Program-made: the position numbers and the translations under genes
NCBI GenBank assembly: GCA_010031985.1
Contig: RGYP01000098.1
Location: 1-6,840, forward strand
From: Gammaproteobacteria bacterium
Lineage (GTDB): Bacteria > Pseudomonadota > Gammaproteobacteria > Steroidobacterales > Steroidobacteraceae
DNA: 6,840 bases
Direction: 5' to 3'
Notes under the pieces: model-generated
What the model saw: only the letters and a program-made list of their open reading frames with translations
Database searches by the model: none
What the model was told of the DNA's origin: nothing
Part shown: positions 5,247-6,840 of the stretch, piece by piece
Layout of the letters: the number at the start of each line of letters is the position of its first letter
How positions within the stretch are numbered: position 1 is the stretch's first letter

Positions 5247-6143
5247 TTATCTAGACTTGTCGCCAAGGCCAAGATGTTCGCGCGCGACCTGCAAGCCGCG
5301 TTCGGCGTCGGCAAAGAAAACCGGCGACGACGCGGCTGCGCGTCGGAAATAATCCATGGCCTTTTCGTAATCACGGCGGCGCATCGCATGTTCGCCGAGG
5401 CGCTGATACGCCCAGGGCTCGGACAAGGTCTCAAGATAGGCGCCGAGCGCTCCCGCGTATTCACCGTCGATGGCGAATAGATCGCCACGAACGATCCAGG
5501 TAATCGGCATCGGTTCATCAATGATTTGCGTGATCACCACTTTGGCCTCGGCAAAGCGACCGAGACTCATCAAGGCGCGCGCACGATAAGTTTTGATCTC
5601 CACGGAGTTCGGGTTGCCACCGAGCGCCTCATCGTAAATCCCGAGAGCGCGCGTGAAATCGTTGCGCTTTTCCGAGGCGAGCCCCATGCCGATCGCGGCG
5701 CGCGACGAACCGCCGGAAAATCTCAGGGCCGACTCGAATGATTCGTAGGCGTCGCTGTAACGCCCCGCCTCGAGCAGCAGAAATCCCAGGCTTTCATGCA
5801 CCACACCGTTTTGCGGATTGCGCGTCAATGCCAGTCGCCAGGCCTTCTCCGCGGTATCGCGATTACCGAGCGTCCGGTGCAGGTTGCCGGCTCGAACCAG
5901 CGCGCGATCATCTGCCGGATCGAGTTTTTCGGCGAGCAAGAAAAAGTGGAACGCCTGATCGATACGACCATCACGCGCGGCAATATCGCCTTGCGCGAGT
6001 AATACGCCGATGCGAACGTCCAGCGTCTGCTGTGGAACCTCCGCTTCATGCTCCTTGGTGGCCTGCAGCGTGGCTGAACCATCGGTTACGCAGCCGGCGA
6101 TGGCGAGCAGGCATAGCCCGAGAGACAGTGCTTTCATGGTCAT
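5247..6143 (-). CDS. tadD: TadD-like TPR lipoprotein of a Tad pilus locus
   Basis: From ATG 6143 the product is 298 residues. It opens with a lipoprotein signal peptide: K4, a hydrophobic run (5-16), and lipobox I-A-G-C with the lipidated Cys at 18. V19 and T20 are compatible with outer-membrane sorting. The rest is a chain of TPR helical pairs at roughly 44-77, 79-111, 113-145, 147-179, 181-213, 215-242 and 244-276, with typical motifs such as AEKLDPADDRALVRAGN and GRYSDAYESFESAL. TadD proteins are TPR outer-membrane lipoproteins needed for assembly of the Tad secretin and Flp pilus, and directly follow tadC in many loci. The gene starts 14 nt after the tadC-like stop, which supports the assignment beyond the generic TPR content. 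A longer frame to 6233 would overlap tadC and destroy the signal peptide, so it is rejected. Confidence 0.82.
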   Translation of the reverse strand: MTMKALSLGLCLLAIAGCVTDGSATLQATKEHEAEVPQQTLDVRIGVLLAQGDIAARDGRIDQAFHFFLLAEKLDPADDRALVRAGNLHRTLGNRDTAEKAWRLALTRNPQNGVVHESLGFLLLEAGRYSDAYESFESALRFSGGSSRAAIGMGLASEKRNDFTRALGIYDEALGGNPNSVEIKTYRARALMSLGRFAEAKVVITQIIDEPMPITWIVRGDLFAIDGEYAGALGAYLETLSEPWAYQRLGEHAMRRRDYEKAMDYFRRAAASSPVFFADAERGLQVAREHLGLGDKSR

Positions 6144-6157
6144 CGCTGGTAACCTCT
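6143..6157 (-). promoter_or_regulatory. Ribosome binding site selecting the tadD start
   Basis: On the minus strand AGAGG at 6157-6153 is followed by a 9-nt spacer and ATG at 6143. The alternative ATG two codons later (6137) would have a 15-nt spacer. The site sits immediately after the stop codon of tadC (6160-6158), suggesting coupled translation. Confidence 0.55.
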
Positions 6158-6840
6158 TCACACCGCAAATGCGTCGAACAGACGTACGGCAGCCGGACCC
6201 ACCGCGACCAGGAAAAACGCGGGGAACTCGCAAAACACCAGCGGGAAGATCATCTTGGTGCCAGTCTTGGCGGCGCGCTCCTCGGCTCGGTGCATGCGCT
6301 GATCGCGGAATTCCGTCGAATAAATGCGCAAGGAATCTGCGACCCCGGTGCCGAGTTGCAAGGTCTGCGCAAGAAGACCGACGAAACCGCGTATCTCCGG
6401 CAGACCCGTGCGGGCATTCAGACTTTGCAGCGCGGCGGCTCGATCGACACCCGAGCGAATTTCTGCGTTGACCGCAGCGAGCTCGAGAGAAAGTTCGGGA
6501 TGCAGCTGGCGAATTTCATTGGCCACCCGCTCCATCGCAGCCGTCAAACCCAAACCCGACTCGACGCAGATCACGAGCATGTCGAGCGCATCCGGAAACC
6601 CGTTACGTAAGCGTGACTGTCGACGTCTGACCCGATGTTCCACCCACCAATTGGGCGCGAGCAGCGCCACGCCGAGAACGATCGCCGAAAGCGCGATCTT
6701 TTGCGCCTGACCAAGGCCCCACGTGGACTGCCAAAGGACGAAGATCAGGATCGCCGCGACGCACAGCAACACGATTTTTGCGGTCACGAACAGCGCTGCC
6801 GAACTCTCCTTGCGCCAACCGGCGATGTAGAGCTTGCGCT
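6158..6840 (-). CDS. tadC: TadC-like type II secretion F domain protein (5' end beyond window)
   Basis: The frame is open to the right edge, giving 226 visible codons before TGA at 6160-6158; the N-terminus is outside the window. The visible part starts RKLYIAGWRKES, typical of the segment preceding the first helix of TadB/TadC proteins. Hydrophobic helices follow at about visible residues 21-36 and 47-61, then a T2SSF domain from F81-PDALDMLVICVESGLGL, and a last membrane helix at about 195-218 with FPLVFCEFPAFFLVAVGPAAV. TadB and TadC form the inner-membrane platform of the Tad/Flp pilus machine, working with the ATPase TadA. I call it TadC rather than TadB because of the FPLV..FPA.F.....GPA.. 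ending and the TadD-like gene directly downstream. An internal GTG at 6787 is not the start, since conserved residues continue upstream of it. Confidence 0.88.
   Translation of the reverse strand, partial: RKLYIAGWRKESSAALFVTAKIVLLCVAAILIFVLWQSTWGLGQAQKIALSAIVLGVALLAPNWWVEHRVRRRQSRLRNGFPDALDMLVICVESGLGLTAAMERVANEIRQLHPELSLELAAVNAEIRSGVDRAAALQSLNARTGLPEIRGFVGLLAQTLQLGTGVADSLRIYSTEFRDQRMHRAEERAAKTGTKMIFPLVFCEFPAFFLVAVGPAAVRLFDAFAV

Noticed and set aside
5738..6610. 290-codon plus-strand open frame
   Set aside because: It is antisense to tadD and tadC, which have clear lipobox, TPR and T2SSF signatures; the composition is Arg-rich shadow sequence.
1..6840. Mobile elements, CRISPR arrays, tRNA/rRNA genes, toxin-antitoxin or phage modules
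   Set aside because: I read both strands for transposase or integrase-like proteins, regular spaced repeats, tRNA-like cloverleafs and small paired ORFs and found none that could be supported.

Overview
The window is a compact, GC-rich (by eye roughly 60% or more) bacterial chromosomal segment with little intergenic space. It carries seven complete or nearly complete protein genes and two edge fragments. A Tad pilus module, a Crp/Fnr regulator whose C-terminal sequence resembles proteobacterial homologues, and a diderm-type lipoprotein point to a proteobacterium, perhaps a gammaproteobacterium. That placement is inference; no rRNA or marker gene is present. I see no tRNA, rRNA, CRISPR array, insertion sequence, integrase or prophage gene.

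Left part (1-2140). The last codons of an unidentified plus-strand gene are followed 20 nt later by a complete EamA/DMT-type permease (124-999). This runs convergently into, and overlaps by 38 bp, a minus-strand gene (962-2029) for an exported protein of the CpcT/CpeT (DUF1001) type. That family is best known as bilin lyases of cyanobacterial phycobilisomes; here it has a signal peptide and an extra C-terminal region of about 100 residues.

Middle (2141-3394). Two plus-strand genes 36 nt apart probably form a small unit: an ASCH-domain (YhfF-like) protein and a Met/Gly/Pro-rich protein I cannot assign. The second has a strong Shine-Dalgarno sequence and a -10-like element.

Right part (3410-6840, all minus strand). 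Transcription would run from the right edge leftward: the C-terminal part of a TadC-like inner-membrane platform protein, a TadD-like TPR lipoprotein 14 nt downstream, a roughly 110-nt gap with candidate operator-like repeats, a Crp/Fnr-family regulator, and a sterol desaturase/fatty acid hydroxylase-family membrane protein. tadC and tadD are the end of a Tad (tight adherence) pilus locus whose other genes would lie beyond the right edge. TadE/TadF-type pseudopilins do not follow tadD here.

I did not find a clear new multi-gene system. The best leads are the exported CpeT-like protein outside any phycobilisome context, the unassigned 2678-3394 protein, the divergent acidic motif of the ASCH protein, and a 14-bp palindrome with FNR-box geometry (5-4-5) upstream of the Crp/Fnr gene.
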